Shown piece after piece: positions 7,177 through 16,560 of a stretch of 64,000 nt of DNA. The position numbers were made by a program, and so were the translations under genes. The stretch is from Syntrophaceae bacterium UBA2280 (GTDB lineage: Bacteria; Desulfobacterota; Syntrophia; Syntrophales; Smithellaceae). The notes beneath the pieces were generated by a model that saw only the letters and a list, made by a program, of their open reading frames with translations, had not been told where the DNA came from and ran no database searches. The DNA lies in NCBI GenBank assembly GCA_002347685.1, contig DDWS01000014.1:1-64000 (forward strand), read 5' to 3'. The number at the start of each line of letters is the position of its first letter. The first letter of the stretch is position 1.

Positions 7177-7797
7177 ATGAAGAGACACATTCGGGTTTAC
7201 GCATTCTTTATCGCGATCGCATTGTTCCCGTATCTTTGGGGCTGCCAGACCATTGGCGCACCTGCAAACGCCGATCTGAATCAGTACTCCGTAAAGCTGC
7301 ACCTGAAAGACTACACACCGCAATTGAAGCCTGAACGCTATGAGTTCTACCGCGATAAAAAAATCTGCATGTCCAATATCCGCAATGAGGCGCAAAACAC
7401 GACTCATTTTTTTTATTTCAGCAAAGACAACCAGGTGCGATATGAGTTGTCGAACAAAGGCAATTCTCCCATGCAGATGGTTTCCAGCTTTTTGTGGTAC
7501 GCCTATCAAAAAGCGTTTGAGTCCGCAGGCATCGAAACGGTTCACCGTTGCGAAGCCGGCATGCCGGAGTTTTGGATCGCCATCGGGTCACTCGATGATG
7601 AAGAGGTCCGGTTTAAAACCCATATTCTCAAAAATGCCGAAGCGATTTACGAAAAGGAACTGGACGTCATCATGAAATCTGTCCGGGATCGCCATCCTTC
7701 AGCTCTGAACGCCAGAGCCTATGAGATGATCGATTTATCGGTCATCGCGATGCTCGATGACCCGGGAATCAAGGAGATCCTTCTGAGGGTTGAATAA
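7177..7797 (+). CDS. Predicted lipoprotein of unknown function
   Basis: A 206-residue product when started at the ATG preceded by CGGAGG. The N-terminus has a positively charged head, a hydrophobic core (VYAFFIAIALFPYLW) and a lipobox ending LWGC at residue 23, so it is probably exported and lipidated. The mature part contains no domain I recognise; it has ordinary soluble composition with conserved-looking aromatic residues (TTHFFYFSKDN, SSFLWYAYQKAF). It is probably cotranscribed with the thioesterase 60 bp upstream and ends before a bidirectional terminator. Confidence 0.7.
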   Translation: MKRHIRVYAFFIAIALFPYLWGCQTIGAPANADLNQYSVKLHLKDYTPQLKPERYEFYRDKKICMSNIRNEAQNTTHFFYFSKDNQVRYELSNKGNSPMQMVSSFLWYAYQKAFESAGIETVHRCEAGMPEFWIAIGSLDDEEVRFKTHILKNAEAIYEKELDVIMKSVRDRHPSALNARAYEMIDLSVIAMLDDPGIKEILLRVE

Positions 7798-7880
7798 CAA
7801 AGCACAAAGGCTTGCAGGAACAAGGCTGCTGAGAATATGGATTCTGAAGCATATTGAATGATGCGCTTCACAAAATATAA

Positions 7881-7915
7881 AAAAAGCCCCTGAAGTTGAC
7901 TCTCAGGGGCTTTTT
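7881..7915. terminator. Bidirectional intrinsic terminator
   Basis: AAAAAGCCCCTGA pairs with TCAGGGGCTTTTT around a 9-nt loop. The A/T runs on both sides suit both convergent genes, the lipoprotein on the plus strand and the acyl-CoA dehydrogenase on the minus strand. Confidence 0.85.
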
Positions 7916-7936
7916 ATCTTATAAGCAAGGTGGAAC

Positions 7937-9805
7937 TTATTGCGGCAGAGCGCCGGTGAACATCTCCTCAAAGCACTCGTTGACCGCAGCCGCCTCTCCT
8001 GACACGATATAGTCAAGATAACCGTACAGGTGCTTCAACTCCGTTCCCAGATAAAATTTATCCGACTGAATTTTCCCGAAATAGAAAGCCGCCTCGGCAT
8101 TGTCCTTGACCGAAGCGATGACTTTTTCGCCTGCGATGTCACCCGCAATCGCTTTGAGCGCGGGCACGGCAATCGACATGGACCAAAGATGCATCCAGGC
8201 GTGAGCCAGCATCCTCATGGCCTGCTGCAGAGGTGTGGCAATCGCCAGAATGTCGAGGATTTTCCTTTGGTCTCTCAATTCGACCAGCTTCAGCACGGTA
8301 GCGTCCATTTTTTCCACGGCGGTCGTCACAGCTGCGATGTATTTGTCGTCCACTACACCCTTTGCTTTCGTCGCGGTTTCAGCGATTCTCTTCTTGAACA
8401 CCTGGAAGTTGAACATCTCCGGATTCATGAGCAGCTTTCTCATGGCCAGATCCATCGACTGAATGCCGTTGGTGCCTTCATAGATCGCCAGAATCTTGCA
8501 GTCGCGCGCAAGCTGTTCGACCGGATACTCCGAGCAGTATCCGTAACCGCCGTAAACGTGCATAGCCTCGGCAGTCACGAGCCAGGCCAGATCGGAGTTG
8601 CCCGCCTTGCAAAGCGGAATGAGGAAATCCAGAAGCGCGCCTGCCTCTTTGGCTTTGTCGCCTGTATCGGCATGGGCCGTATCCGCGCTGTAAGCGGCCA
8701 GCAGCGTGAGCATTCTCATGGCTTCCACCTGCGCTTTCATCCAGATGAGCATTCTTTTCACATCGGGATGCTTGATGATCGGCACGGAGGCAAAGTCGCC
8801 CTTTTTGGCCGGGTCCGAACCCTGGAGGCGATTTTTCGAATACGTCACCGCATGCATATAGGCGGAACTGGCGGTGCCCAGCGCCTGCTGGGAAACGTCG
8901 AGACGCGCTTCGTTCATCATCTGGAACATGATTTTCATGCCCTGACGCTCTGATCCCAAAAGGTAACCGACACACTGGTCATTGTCGCCGAAAGACAGTG
9001 AGCAGGTAGCCGATCCCTTGATGCCCATTTTGTGTTCGATACCGGTGGTGACAACATCATTGGGTTTTCCGATGCTACCGTCGGGATTGACGTGATACTT
9101 GGGAACAATGAAAATGGAAATACCGGGGGTTCCGGGAGGGTCGCCGTCAATTCTGGCCAGCACCGGATGAATGATATTTTCATACAGGTCGTTGTCGCCT
9201 GCCGTGATGAATATTTTCTGACCGGTAATACGGTAGGTGCCGTCGGCCTGCTTGACGGCCCTTGTTTTCAACGCGCCGACATCGGACCCGGCGCCCGGTT
9301 CCGTCAGACACATCGTGCCGCCCCACTGGCCGGATACCATTTTTTCAACATAAATCTTTTTGAGTTCGTCGGTACCGTGGTTGATAATCAGGTTGCAGGC
9401 GCCGACCTTCAGTGTGTCATAAGAACTGAATGAGACACCGGCGGCACAGAAGTACTCCATCACACCGCGGTAAATGGTCTCGGGCATGCCCATCCCGCCG
9501 TATTCGGCGCTGTTGCTCAAACCGGAAAAACCGGATTCCCGATAGGAAGCCATCGCCGTGTGGAAACCTTCAGGAATCTTCACGGTTTTTGTTTCGGGAT
9601 CATATTTGGCGCCGATTTTGTCCGCTTCCGCATTGGCCGGATAAACCAGTTCGACCGCGATCTGTTCGGCCAGCTCAAGGGTTGCCTCATAGGTATCCTT
9701 GTCAAAATCGGCAAACTGCTGATACTGGTTAAGTTTGTCCGCCCCTAACGCTTCAAACAGGACGAATCTCAGGTCTCTTGAATCAAGTAACGGATTTAAT
9801 GCCAT
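7937..9805 (-). CDS. Acyl-CoA dehydrogenase (long, ~600-residue class)
   Basis: A 622-residue flavoprotein that oxidises acyl-CoA to enoyl-CoA, passing electrons to ETF. It has an N-terminal helical domain, then MCLTEPGAGSDVGALKTRA (FAD-binding signature, about residues 160-180). The beta domain carries KIFITAGDN, and the C-terminal domain carries YEGTNGIQSMDLAMRKLL with the glutamate expected to be the catalytic base. About 130 extra C-terminal residues place it in the longer class with an AcylCoA_DH_C-type tail. The start MALNPL is chosen because GAGGAG stands just before it. It is transcribed divergently from the rpmH block. In syntrophs such enzymes act in fatty- or cyclic-acid beta-oxidation; the substrate cannot be read from sequence. 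Confidence 0.9.
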   Translation of the reverse strand: MALNPLLDSRDLRFVLFEALGADKLNQYQQFADFDKDTYEATLELAEQIAVELVYPANAEADKIGAKYDPETKTVKIPEGFHTAMASYRESGFSGLSNSAEYGGMGMPETIYRGVMEYFCAAGVSFSSYDTLKVGACNLIINHGTDELKKIYVEKMVSGQWGGTMCLTEPGAGSDVGALKTRAVKQADGTYRITGQKIFITAGDNDLYENIIHPVLARIDGDPPGTPGISIFIVPKYHVNPDGSIGKPNDVVTTGIEHKMGIKGSATCSLSFGDNDQCVGYLLGSERQGMKIMFQMMNEARLDVSQQALGTASSAYMHAVTYSKNRLQGSDPAKKGDFASVPIIKHPDVKRMLIWMKAQVEAMRMLTLLAAYSADTAHADTGDKAKEAGALLDFLIPLCKAGNSDLAWLVTAEAMHVYGGYGYCSEYPVEQLARDCKILAIYEGTNGIQSMDLAMRKLLMNPEMFNFQVFKKRIAETATKAKGVVDDKYIAAVTTAVEKMDATVLKLVELRDQRKILDILAIATPLQQAMRMLAHAWMHLWSMSIAVPALKAIAGDIAGEKVIASVKDNAEAAFYFGKIQSDKFYLGTELKHLYGYLDYIVSGEAAAVNECFEEMFTGALPQ

Positions 9806-9820
9806 AATTTCACTCCTCAT

Positions 9821-10387
9821 CAGATGTTATTTTTGCAGGCTGAGCCTGTCGACTTCAACGCACTTTTCCCCGTTTATGCAGAGATTCGGTACCTAGCATA
9901 CTTGAAACTAAAAGTCATCCTTTGTGTGGATGTTTCGGGTAAAAAATGACGACCCGCCTTTTCATTTCATTTCAGCTTCAAATCAATGAAAACAAACCCT
10001 TAGGAAAACCATCCACCAAGACATCCTCCAGTTCTTCCAGAAGGCAGGACTTCTCCACTCCGGCGTCAAAGCCAAAACCTGCAGGGCTTACCGCCACCGG
10101 ATCTTCCGAGCACCTGCTCAACGTCATCTGCCGCGTATTGCAGGCATAACGCCACAGCTATTTTTGAGAGTCAGCCGGAGCCACATCCAGAATACTGTGA
10201 TGTTCGCCGCCCGGTACCATATGGGCAGAGAGGATCAGCCATACAAAAAAATGGCTCTCCGAAAGGAAATCTCCTCATTGTCAAAGCGAAATATCCATCA
10301 TCATTCATGGTTTTCCGGTACTTTCATCTTGACAAAACCAGGTGACTATGGTTTAGGTGCCATCTTATTACTTTCAGGGGTTTAACA
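9821..10387. other. Divergent intergenic region between acyl-CoA dehydrogenase and rpmH
   Basis: About 570 bp. Two open frames here lack ribosome binding sites and recognisable products. A weak promoter for rpmH may lie at 10330-10358 (TTGACA, 17 bp, TTTAGG). I searched for DnaA boxes (TTATCCACA) because rpmH-rnpA often adjoins oriC. Only a poor match (TGTGGATGT near 9916) was seen, so no origin is claimed. Confidence 0.4.
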
Positions 10388-10525
10388 ATGAAAAAGACTT
10401 TGACCAATAAATCAAATACCAAAAGAAAGAAAACCCACGGCTTTCTTGTCCGCATGTCCACCAAGAACGGAAGGCTCGTTTTAAGCCGCCGCAGAGCCAA
10501 GGGAAGAAAGCGTTTAGCCGTTTAA
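10388..10525 (+). CDS. rpmH: Ribosomal protein bL34
   Basis: A 45-residue, strongly basic protein with the bL34 core KRKKTHGFLVRMSTKNGRLV and SRRRAKGRKRLAV at the C-terminus. It belongs to the large ribosomal subunit. It begins the conserved order rpmH-rnpA-yidD-yidC-jag-mnmE. The N-terminus (MKKTLTNKSNT) departs from the usual MKRTFQPSN form but has the same length. Confidence 0.95.
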   Translation: MKKTLTNKSNTKRKKTHGFLVRMSTKNGRLVLSRRRAKGRKRLAV

Positions 10526-10565
10526 TAGATTATTCAGTCCCCGGCACCCTGCGGGAGAGTGTGGA

Positions 10566-10922
10566 TTGAACTGCTTGAAAACACAATCTTTCCGACATGC
10601 GGACCGGGTTACGAAAAAGAGTGGGTATCAAACGATATACAAACAGGGGGTCAGAAGAAACTCTCAATTCTTTACAATCATTACCTGCGGCAACACGCTC
10701 GGACGAAAGCGTCTGGGCATCACGGTGACGAAGAAAGCGGGAAACGCGGTAAAAAGAAACCGGATCAAACGACTGGTTCGTGAATTCTTCCGTCTTAACA
10801 GGAGTTTGTTTCCCCAAAGCCATGATATTTTGGTCATGGCCAGAAAGAACATGCCGCCTTTAACCTACCGGGATGTATGCAAAGAATTGACAAAACTCTT
10901 CGGGCGGGAAGCCGGCAGATAA
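10566..10922 (+). CDS. rnpA: Ribonuclease P protein component
   Basis: A 118-residue basic protein that assists RNase P RNA in 5' maturation of tRNAs. The RNR signature appears as NAVKRNRIKRLVREFFR (residues 60-76), and SFRHADRVTKKSGYQTIYKQG near the N-terminus matches the start of other RnpA proteins. The start is a TTG at 10566 with a weak GGGAGAG upstream; no ATG is available in frame without losing conserved residues. It lies 40 bp after rpmH and 4 bp before yidD. Confidence 0.92.
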   Translation: MNCLKTQSFRHADRVTKKSGYQTIYKQGVRRNSQFFTIITCGNTLGRKRLGITVTKKAGNAVKRNRIKRLVREFFRLNRSLFPQSHDILVMARKNMPPLTYRDVCKELTKLFGREAGR

Positions 10923-10926
10923 AAAT

Positions 10927-11154
10927 ATGCTCAAAAAAGCTTTAACAAAGGTGTTGATTTTCATCATCCGTTTATATCAAGCTTTTATTTCACCTTTTTT
11001 TTTCGCGCCTTCTTGCCGTTTTCACCCGTCTTGCTCCCAATACGCGATTGATGCGATTGAGATGCATGGACCGGTGAAAGGAATCTACATGGGCGCGAAA
11101 AGAATCCTGCGCTGCCATCCCCTGCATCCCGGCGGTTATGATCCGGTCAAGTAA
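10927..11154 (+). CDS. yidD: Membrane protein insertion efficiency factor YidD
   Basis: A 75-residue protein with the family core YQAFISPFF, CRFHPSCSQYAIDAIEMHG and LRCHPLHPGGYDPV. Family members sit at the inner membrane and aid YidC-dependent insertion. The N-terminal part (ALTKVLIFIIRLYQAFISP) is amphipathic. It begins 4 bp after rnpA, so translation is probably coupled. Confidence 0.95.
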   Translation: MLKKALTKVLIFIIRLYQAFISPFFFAPSCRFHPSCSQYAIDAIEMHGPVKGIYMGAKRILRCHPLHPGGYDPVK

Positions 11155-11179
11155 AAAAATGAAATTGGAGGTATTCTAA

Positions 11180-12865
11180 ATGGACAAAAGGACCATTCTA
11201 GCCGTCGTCCTGTCGCTGGCCGTTCTTTTTCTATATCAAACATTTTTCGTCAAACCGCCCGTGCGTGAACAGACCGGAACAACCGCACAGCAAACCGACC
11301 CGAAAGCAGTCGAAGTGACAGCACCCGTCGCGTCAGGCCACACCCCGGATCAGGGTAAAACGCCGATCCGCAGGGCCGCCTTGAAACCCGAAGCACCGCC
11401 GAAGGACGTTGTGGTGGAAACGCCGCAATACATCGCGGTTTTTTCTACGCGCGGCGCCGCGCTCAAATCGATTCAACTGAAAGATTACTATCAGGACTGC
11501 TATGACTGCGTGGATGATATTTTCCCGCGCGTGAAAAGTTTTTTCACAGGAAGTGTTTATCAGCCCGTGGTGAAAACCAAGGATTTCATTCAACTGGTTG
11601 ACGTTCACGAAGGCATGCCCTATCCCTTGTCCGTCACCTTTCCTGGTTCCAGCGCTGATGTCGCGCCGGATGCAATATTCGAAACCGGCGCGGGCAAACT
11701 GACTTTGTCCGCCGGCGGGGAAAAGCAGACCCTGACTTTTTCCAGATCCTACGACGATATCAAAATCGAAAAAATTTATTCCTTCAGCCCTGACGGCTAC
11801 ACGATGGAACTCGAAGTGAGGGTCCATAACCTGATGGGGATGCCCATTACCCAGACCCCGCGGATCCACTGGTATCAGTATGTGGACCCCCTAAAAGAGG
11901 ACGACACGTTCGGTCATGAAGGCCCGGTTACCTCGGTTGCCGGCAGCATCGACCGCCAATCCGTCAAGAAACTCAATTCTGAAACCACCCAGGGTCCGAA
12001 TGTGTTATGGGGCGCCTTTGAAAGCAAGTATTTCATCGCCTCGTTCATTCCAGAAAACCCGTCGCTCACGAATATTTCACTGACGCGGGACCCGGACAAT
12101 ATGGTGACCGTCGGCATGACCGGACGCAAAGAACTCATTCCCGCAGGACAGCTGAGCGCGTTTACCTACACGCTCTATATGGGCCCCAAACAATACAACC
12201 TGCTTACGGAACTGGGCGTGGGTCTTGAGAACGCGATTGACTACGGCTGGTTCAAATGGCTGGCGATCCCGTTTTTGTACATCTTGAATTTCCTGACGGG
12301 TTTCGTCCATAACTACGGCGTAGCGATCATCCTTTTGACGTTGATGGTCAAGATTATTTTCTGGCCGCTTCAGAACATCAGCTACAAATCCATGAAGAAA
12401 ATGCAGGAAATTCAGCCTAAAGTTACGGCGCTGAAAGAGAAATTCAAAAACGATCAAAGCAAGATCGGGCAGGAAACCATGGCGCTGTACCGCGAGAACA
12501 AAGTCAATCCGTTCAGCGGCTGCCTGCCGATCGTGGTTCAGATTCCCGTTTTTTTCGGCCTCTACAAGGCGCTGATGTACTCCATTGAGTTGCGCCATTC
12601 GCCGTTCTTTTTCTGGATTCAGGACATGTCGGTAAGAGACCCTTACTACATCACCCCCGTCATTATGGGACTCACACAATTCATCACACAGAAGATGACC
12701 CCTTCGATGGGTGACCCGATGCAGCAGAAAATCATGCTGATGATGCCGGTGATCTTTACCTTCTTCTTCCTGAGTTTCCCTTCGGGACTGGTCATCTACT
12801 GGCTGTTTAGCAACATCTTCGGTATCGCACAGCAATACTACGTCAATAAGAAATTATCGACCTGA
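11180..12865 (+). CDS. yidC: Membrane protein insertase YidC
   Basis: A 561-residue inner membrane insertase of the Gram-negative type. There is an N-terminal anchor (TILAVVLSLAVLFLYQTFF), a Pro/Thr-rich linker, and a large periplasmic beta-domain (about residues 75-340). The Oxa1/YidC core of five membrane segments starts near 360 (AIPFLYILNFLTGFVHNYGV) and includes NPFSGCLPIVVQIPVFFGLY. The periplasmic domain confirms a diderm host. GGAGG precedes the ATG. It works with YidD and SecYEG to insert membrane proteins, including F-ATPase subunits. Confidence 0.95.
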   Translation: MDKRTILAVVLSLAVLFLYQTFFVKPPVREQTGTTAQQTDPKAVEVTAPVASGHTPDQGKTPIRRAALKPEAPPKDVVVETPQYIAVFSTRGAALKSIQLKDYYQDCYDCVDDIFPRVKSFFTGSVYQPVVKTKDFIQLVDVHEGMPYPLSVTFPGSSADVAPDAIFETGAGKLTLSAGGEKQTLTFSRSYDDIKIEKIYSFSPDGYTMELEVRVHNLMGMPITQTPRIHWYQYVDPLKEDDTFGHEGPVTSVAGSIDRQSVKKLNSETTQGPNVLWGAFESKYFIASFIPENPSLTNISLTRDPDNMVTVGMTGRKELIPAGQLSAFTYTLYMGPKQYNLLTELGVGLENAIDYGWFKWLAIPFLYILNFLTGFVHNYGVAIILLTLMVKIIFWPLQNISYKSMKKMQEIQPKVTALKEKFKNDQSKIGQETMALYRENKVNPFSGCLPIVVQIPVFFGLYKALMYSIELRHSPFFFWIQDMSVRDPYYITPVIMGLTQFITQKMTPSMGDPMQQKIMLMMPVIFTFFFLSFPSGLVIYWLFSNIFGIAQQYYVNKKLST

Positions 12866-12887
12866 CGGATAGGGACGGAGTCTGCCG

Positions 12888-13916
12888 ATGAGTTCAAAAA
12901 CAATCGAAATTGAAGCAAAATCAATCGACAAGGCTATCGCCAAGGCCTGCCGGGATTTCGGCGTGGCGCGTGAAAAACTCAATATTGAAATTATTTCAGA
13001 AGGTTCCAGTGGTTTTTTGGGCCTGATGTCCAAAAAAGCCAGAATCCGCGCCTCGCTTCTTTCCCTGGATATGAATTTTTCACTAGACGACGAAAAACAG
13101 GAAGCACCGCAGAAACCCAGGCGTGAAGCCAGACCGGAAAACCGGCATGAAGAAAAGCCGGAGGCCAGAGCGAACATCCAGGAAGCTCCGCAGAAACCCC
13201 GGCGTGAAGCCAGACCGGAAAACCGGCATGAAGAAAGGCCGGAGGCCAGAGCGAACATCCAGCCAGCTTCCAAACCTTCACAGACAAAACCGTGGGAGAA
13301 AAGGGTCGCACCAAGCGCAGCCGCACCGCGTCCGCCGGCTGCAGCGCCCAAACCCGACGCGACTGAGCCTCCTAAAACAGAAACGACCGGTTTTGTTCCC
13401 GCAATCGTCGGCCTGCCTGCGACAACACCTGCCGCCCTTCAGGCCGCAGAACTGCTTTCCGGCATTCTCACCCGAATGACATTCGAATGCCGGGTCACCG
13501 CCATGGAGACAGACGACACCATTATGCTCGGTATCTCCGGCGATGAAAGCGGCCTGCTTATCGGCAGAAGGGGTCAGAACCTCGACGCGCTGCAATACAT
13601 TATCAACAAAGCCGTTAACCGCTCCGAAACCGACCGCAAGATGATCGTGGTGGATTCAGAGGATTACCGCAGAAGAAGGGAAGAATCCCTTCTGGACATG
13701 GCCCAGCGCATTCGCGACAAAGTGAAAAAAACGCAGAAGCCCCTGTCGCTCGGGCATATGAACGCCCATGACCGGCGCATCATTCACCTGGCGCTTCAGG
13801 AGGACGAAGCCCTGATCACCAAAAGCCGCGGCGAGGGAGAATACCGGAAAATCATCGTCCTGCCCGCCAGAAAAACTTCCAACGGAGACAACGCCCGCGT
13901 CAAAAACCGGCAGTAA
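12888..13916 (+). CDS. jag: RNA-binding protein KhpB (Jag/SpoIIIJ-associated)
   Basis: A 342-residue protein with three parts. An N-terminal Jag_N domain (residues 1-60, with GSSGFLGLMSKKARI) comes first. A charged, Pro/Ala-rich linker follows (about 65-170). The C-terminal half pairs a KH domain (GDESGLLIGRRGQNLDALQY) with an R3H domain (DRRIIHLALQEDEALITKSRG). KhpB proteins bind many RNAs, often with KhpA. The linker contains an exact-length 27-residue tandem duplication (13101-13262). It lies between yidC and mnmE, in the conserved order. Confidence 0.93.
   Translation: MSSKTIEIEAKSIDKAIAKACRDFGVAREKLNIEIISEGSSGFLGLMSKKARIRASLLSLDMNFSLDDEKQEAPQKPRREARPENRHEEKPEARANIQEAPQKPRREARPENRHEERPEARANIQPASKPSQTKPWEKRVAPSAAAPRPPAAAPKPDATEPPKTETTGFVPAIVGLPATTPAALQAAELLSGILTRMTFECRVTAMETDDTIMLGISGDESGLLIGRRGQNLDALQYIINKAVNRSETDRKMIVVDSEDYRRRREESLLDMAQRIRDKVKKTQKPLSLGHMNAHDRRIIHLALQEDEALITKSRGEGEYRKIIVLPARKTSNGDNARVKNRQ
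13101..13262 (+). repeat. 81-bp tandem duplication inside jag
   Basis: Two adjacent in-frame 81-bp units (13101-13181 and 13182-13262) differ at only a few positions. Each encodes a 27-residue block running from EAPQKPRREARPENRHE to EARANIQ. The duplication lengthens the disordered linker between the Jag_N and KH domains. Confidence 0.95.
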
Positions 13917-13935
13917 ACCGGAAAGGACTAAAACC

Positions 13936-15315
13936 GTGAGCACCCCGGACACCATCGCAGCCGTCGCCACCCCCCCGGGCACGGCGGGTGTAGGCATCAT
14001 CCGTGTCAGCGGACCGCTTGCACCTGACATGGCCCGCCTTCTCTTCCGGCCCGCGCGTGGCGTGTGCGCCTGGGAAAGCCACCATCTCTATCACGGGGAT
14101 CTTCTTTCCTGCGACGGGCAAACCATCCTCGACGAAGTTTTAGTCACCCTGATGCGCCAACCTCACTCCTTTACCGGCGAAGATGTTCTCGAAATACACG
14201 CCCACGGTAATCCTTTCATTCTGCAGGCCATCCTCGAAGAATTGACGAAGGCAGGCTGCCGACCCGCCGCCCCCGGAGAATTTTCACAACGCGCCTTTCT
14301 GGCCGACCGCATGGATCTGTCCCAGGCCGAAGCGCTCGCCGCCATGATCTGCGCTCAATCGGCACGTGCATTCGCCATGAACCTGTCCCAGTTGAAAGGC
14401 TCGCTTGGCGCCCGCATCGACTCCTTGCGACATCTGTTCATCGACGCGCTGGCCCAACTGGAAGCGGCAATCGATTTTTGCGATGATATCTCCGACCACG
14501 AAGCTCAGACGCTGCCCCCGCAGATCGATGAGGCGGCCCGCGTCATCGAAACCCTGCTGTCCACCTGCGCCTCCGCCCGGATATACACACAGGGGATCAG
14601 TGCTGTCATCACCGGCAAGCCCAACGTTGGAAAATCAAGCCTGCTCAACTGTCTGATTGGACGGAAAAAGGCGATTGTCACCGATATTCCCGGGACCACC
14701 CGCGACGCGATCACCGATTCCATCGACATTTCCGGCATCCCGGTCCATCTGACGGACACAGCCGGCATCCGAAAACCCCAGGATGAAATTGAAAAAGAAG
14801 GGATCAATCTGGTCCATCAACATCTCGATTCTGCGGATGCCGTCATTATCCTGCTCGACGGAAGCGCCCCTCTAACCGCCGAAGACCATGCCATCCTGGA
14901 ACAAAACGCTCACACCAATCATCTGATCGCCATCAACAAATGCGATCTGGAAAAGGCATGGGACGAAGAACTCCTGAATCGGACGCCCGAAGAAAGCCAC
15001 CCGGTCGTCCGGATCTCGGCTAAGTTCAGTCTGGGGGTCGATGAGCTGAAAAAAACCATCATCGGGCTTTGCGGTGCGTCAAATGACCGGCTCGCGGATG
15101 AAACCATGATTACCAACCTGCGGCATAAAATCGCCCTGGAGGCGGCGCAAAACGCCCTCATGGCAGCCAGAAACTGCATCAGCCGGTCGGCCTCACCGGA
15201 ATTCGCCGCCTTTGAACTGCGCGAAGCCGTTGATCGTCTCGACGAGATCACCGGTCAGAAAATCCGGGAAGAAGTGCTCGATAAAATCTTTTCGAGTTTC
15301 TGCATCGGCAAGTGA
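13936..15315 (+). CDS. mnmE: tRNA modification GTPase MnmE
   Basis: A 459-residue GTPase that, with MnmG, installs the (carboxymethyl)aminomethyl group on wobble uridine 34 of certain tRNAs. It has an N-terminal folate-binding domain (residues 1-120, AAVATPPGTAGVGIIRVSG). The helical domain is interrupted by a G domain with GKPNVGKSS (G1), DIPGTTRD (G2), DTAGIRK (G3) and NKCD (G4). The C-terminus ends in the conserved CIGK. Start is GTG, supported by GGAAAGGA. It closes the rpmH-to-mnmE block. Confidence 0.95.
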   Translation: MSTPDTIAAVATPPGTAGVGIIRVSGPLAPDMARLLFRPARGVCAWESHHLYHGDLLSCDGQTILDEVLVTLMRQPHSFTGEDVLEIHAHGNPFILQAILEELTKAGCRPAAPGEFSQRAFLADRMDLSQAEALAAMICAQSARAFAMNLSQLKGSLGARIDSLRHLFIDALAQLEAAIDFCDDISDHEAQTLPPQIDEAARVIETLLSTCASARIYTQGISAVITGKPNVGKSSLLNCLIGRKKAIVTDIPGTTRDAITDSIDISGIPVHLTDTAGIRKPQDEIEKEGINLVHQHLDSADAVIILLDGSAPLTAEDHAILEQNAHTNHLIAINKCDLEKAWDEELLNRTPEESHPVVRISAKFSLGVDELKKTIIGLCGASNDRLADETMITNLRHKIALEAAQNALMAARNCISRSASPEFAAFELREAVDRLDEITGQKIREEVLDKIFSSFCIGK

Positions 15316-15392
15316 TTGAAATATCGGCAGGCTTTATGTTAGCATGCCGGCGTTTCCGGTTGATACTTATAAAACGCCGTGGGGTAAACGCC

Positions 15393-16556
15393 ATGAAAAT
15401 GATTCCCTTCTTTCTTTGCCTGACACTGCTGATCGGATTTTCTTTCTCGCAGGCGATCGCTCAAATCAAATGCGTCGATGCGTCGGGCGAGGCGATGGTC
15501 ATGGCAGGCGACAGGGCGCAGGCCCGCCTCGAAGCCGTTGCCCGCGCCAAATGGTCTGCCGTCGAACAGATCGCCGGGACCGAAGTCAAGGCGGCAAGTT
15601 TCGTCCGGAACTTCCAGCTGGTAGAAGATGTCGTCAAAACGAAAACCGGCGGGCTTGTAAAGCGCTACAAAATTATCGACGAACGCCTCACAGACGACCT
15701 GATGGAAGTCCGTATCAACGCCTGCGTCGAACCCGCAGGCGCCCGCGAAGCTGTCTCAGAGCTCGCGTTGAACAATTCCATCGCTCTGTTTATTCCCGCA
15801 CGCAAGCCCGGACGAAGCGGCGACGAATATGAAGAAACCAATATCCTCTCGGAAACCCTTTTGGGCAATCTGATTGAGCAGGGGTATACGGTGGTGGACG
15901 TCGCAGGAACGAAGGCCGCAGACGCGGCGGACATTGAAAGGGCCGTCCGTTCCGGAAGCACGCTGACCGTGCGCAGCATGATGACCCGTTTTTTATCCAA
16001 CCTGATGATCATCGGCAAAGTGGACTATACGATTTCCACCGGCAAAGGCGAAAGCATCGGCTACGGCCTGACGATGCCCTTTAACGCCGTCACGGTCCGG
16101 CTCACCTACCGACTGATCGCCCGAAACCAGCAAACCGGGAAAATTGAAATTCTTTTCGCCGGTGCCGAACAGGCCAAAGGCCTCGCCAATTCGGTGGAGG
16201 ACGCGGCTGCGCTGGCCATGAAGGATCTGGCGGACCTGCTGACGCCTTCGCTTCTGGATAAAGTGGGCCTGTATATTGAAGGCAAGACCCGCAAAGTCAC
16301 GGTCACTATCCACGGCGTCACGGACATAGCCTCGGTGCTGGAAATCAAATCCATCCTGCAGAGCATCGTCTGGGTCTCATCCGTGGAAGAAAAAGACATG
16401 GGAACTTTTATCGTGAGCTATCCTGAAAATACCCTTTACCTGGCCAACAGCATCGAGCAAAAAGGCCTCTTCCGGATGACCCGGTTTTCACCCTACGGAC
16501 TGACACTGGATTTTCTGGCGCCGCCTGAACGCGACGGAGATATTCGTAAGGAGTAG
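15393..16556 (+). CDS. Secreted protein, possibly FlgT-like, paired with a CsgG-like lipoprotein
   Basis: A 387-residue product with a clean signal peptide (MKMIPFFLCLTLLIGFSFSQ, cleavage likely near AIAQ). The ATG at 15393 is chosen because the signal peptide starts there; the frame is open further upstream. The first mature domain (GEAMVMAGDRAQARLEAVARA with following residues) resembles the repetitive Ala/Arg helix of FlgT-like and related outer-membrane assembly proteins. The rest gives mixed alpha/beta stretches. It ends 4 bp before a CsgG-like gene, so the two are almost certainly one operon. Role unknown; an envelope-assembly or outer-membrane transport function is inferred from the pairing. 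Confidence 0.55.
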   Translation: MKMIPFFLCLTLLIGFSFSQAIAQIKCVDASGEAMVMAGDRAQARLEAVARAKWSAVEQIAGTEVKAASFVRNFQLVEDVVKTKTGGLVKRYKIIDERLTDDLMEVRINACVEPAGAREAVSELALNNSIALFIPARKPGRSGDEYEETNILSETLLGNLIEQGYTVVDVAGTKAADAADIERAVRSGSTLTVRSMMTRFLSNLMIIGKVDYTISTGKGESIGYGLTMPFNAVTVRLTYRLIARNQQTGKIEILFAGAEQAKGLANSVEDAAALAMKDLADLLTPSLLDKVGLYIEGKTRKVTVTIHGVTDIASVLEIKSILQSIVWVSSVEEKDMGTFIVSYPENTLYLANSIEQKGLFRMTRFSPYGLTLDFLAPPERDGDIRKE

Positions 16557-16560
16557 AAAC

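Noticed and set aside
9821..10387. Chromosomal origin (oriC) next to rpmH
   Set aside because: No cluster of DnaA boxes or AT-rich unwinding element is visible, and dnaA is absent from the window.
12077..12835. A long (252-codon) open frame antisense to yidC
   Set aside because: His/Asp/Arg-rich composition typical of the reverse frame of a membrane protein gene; no start site support.
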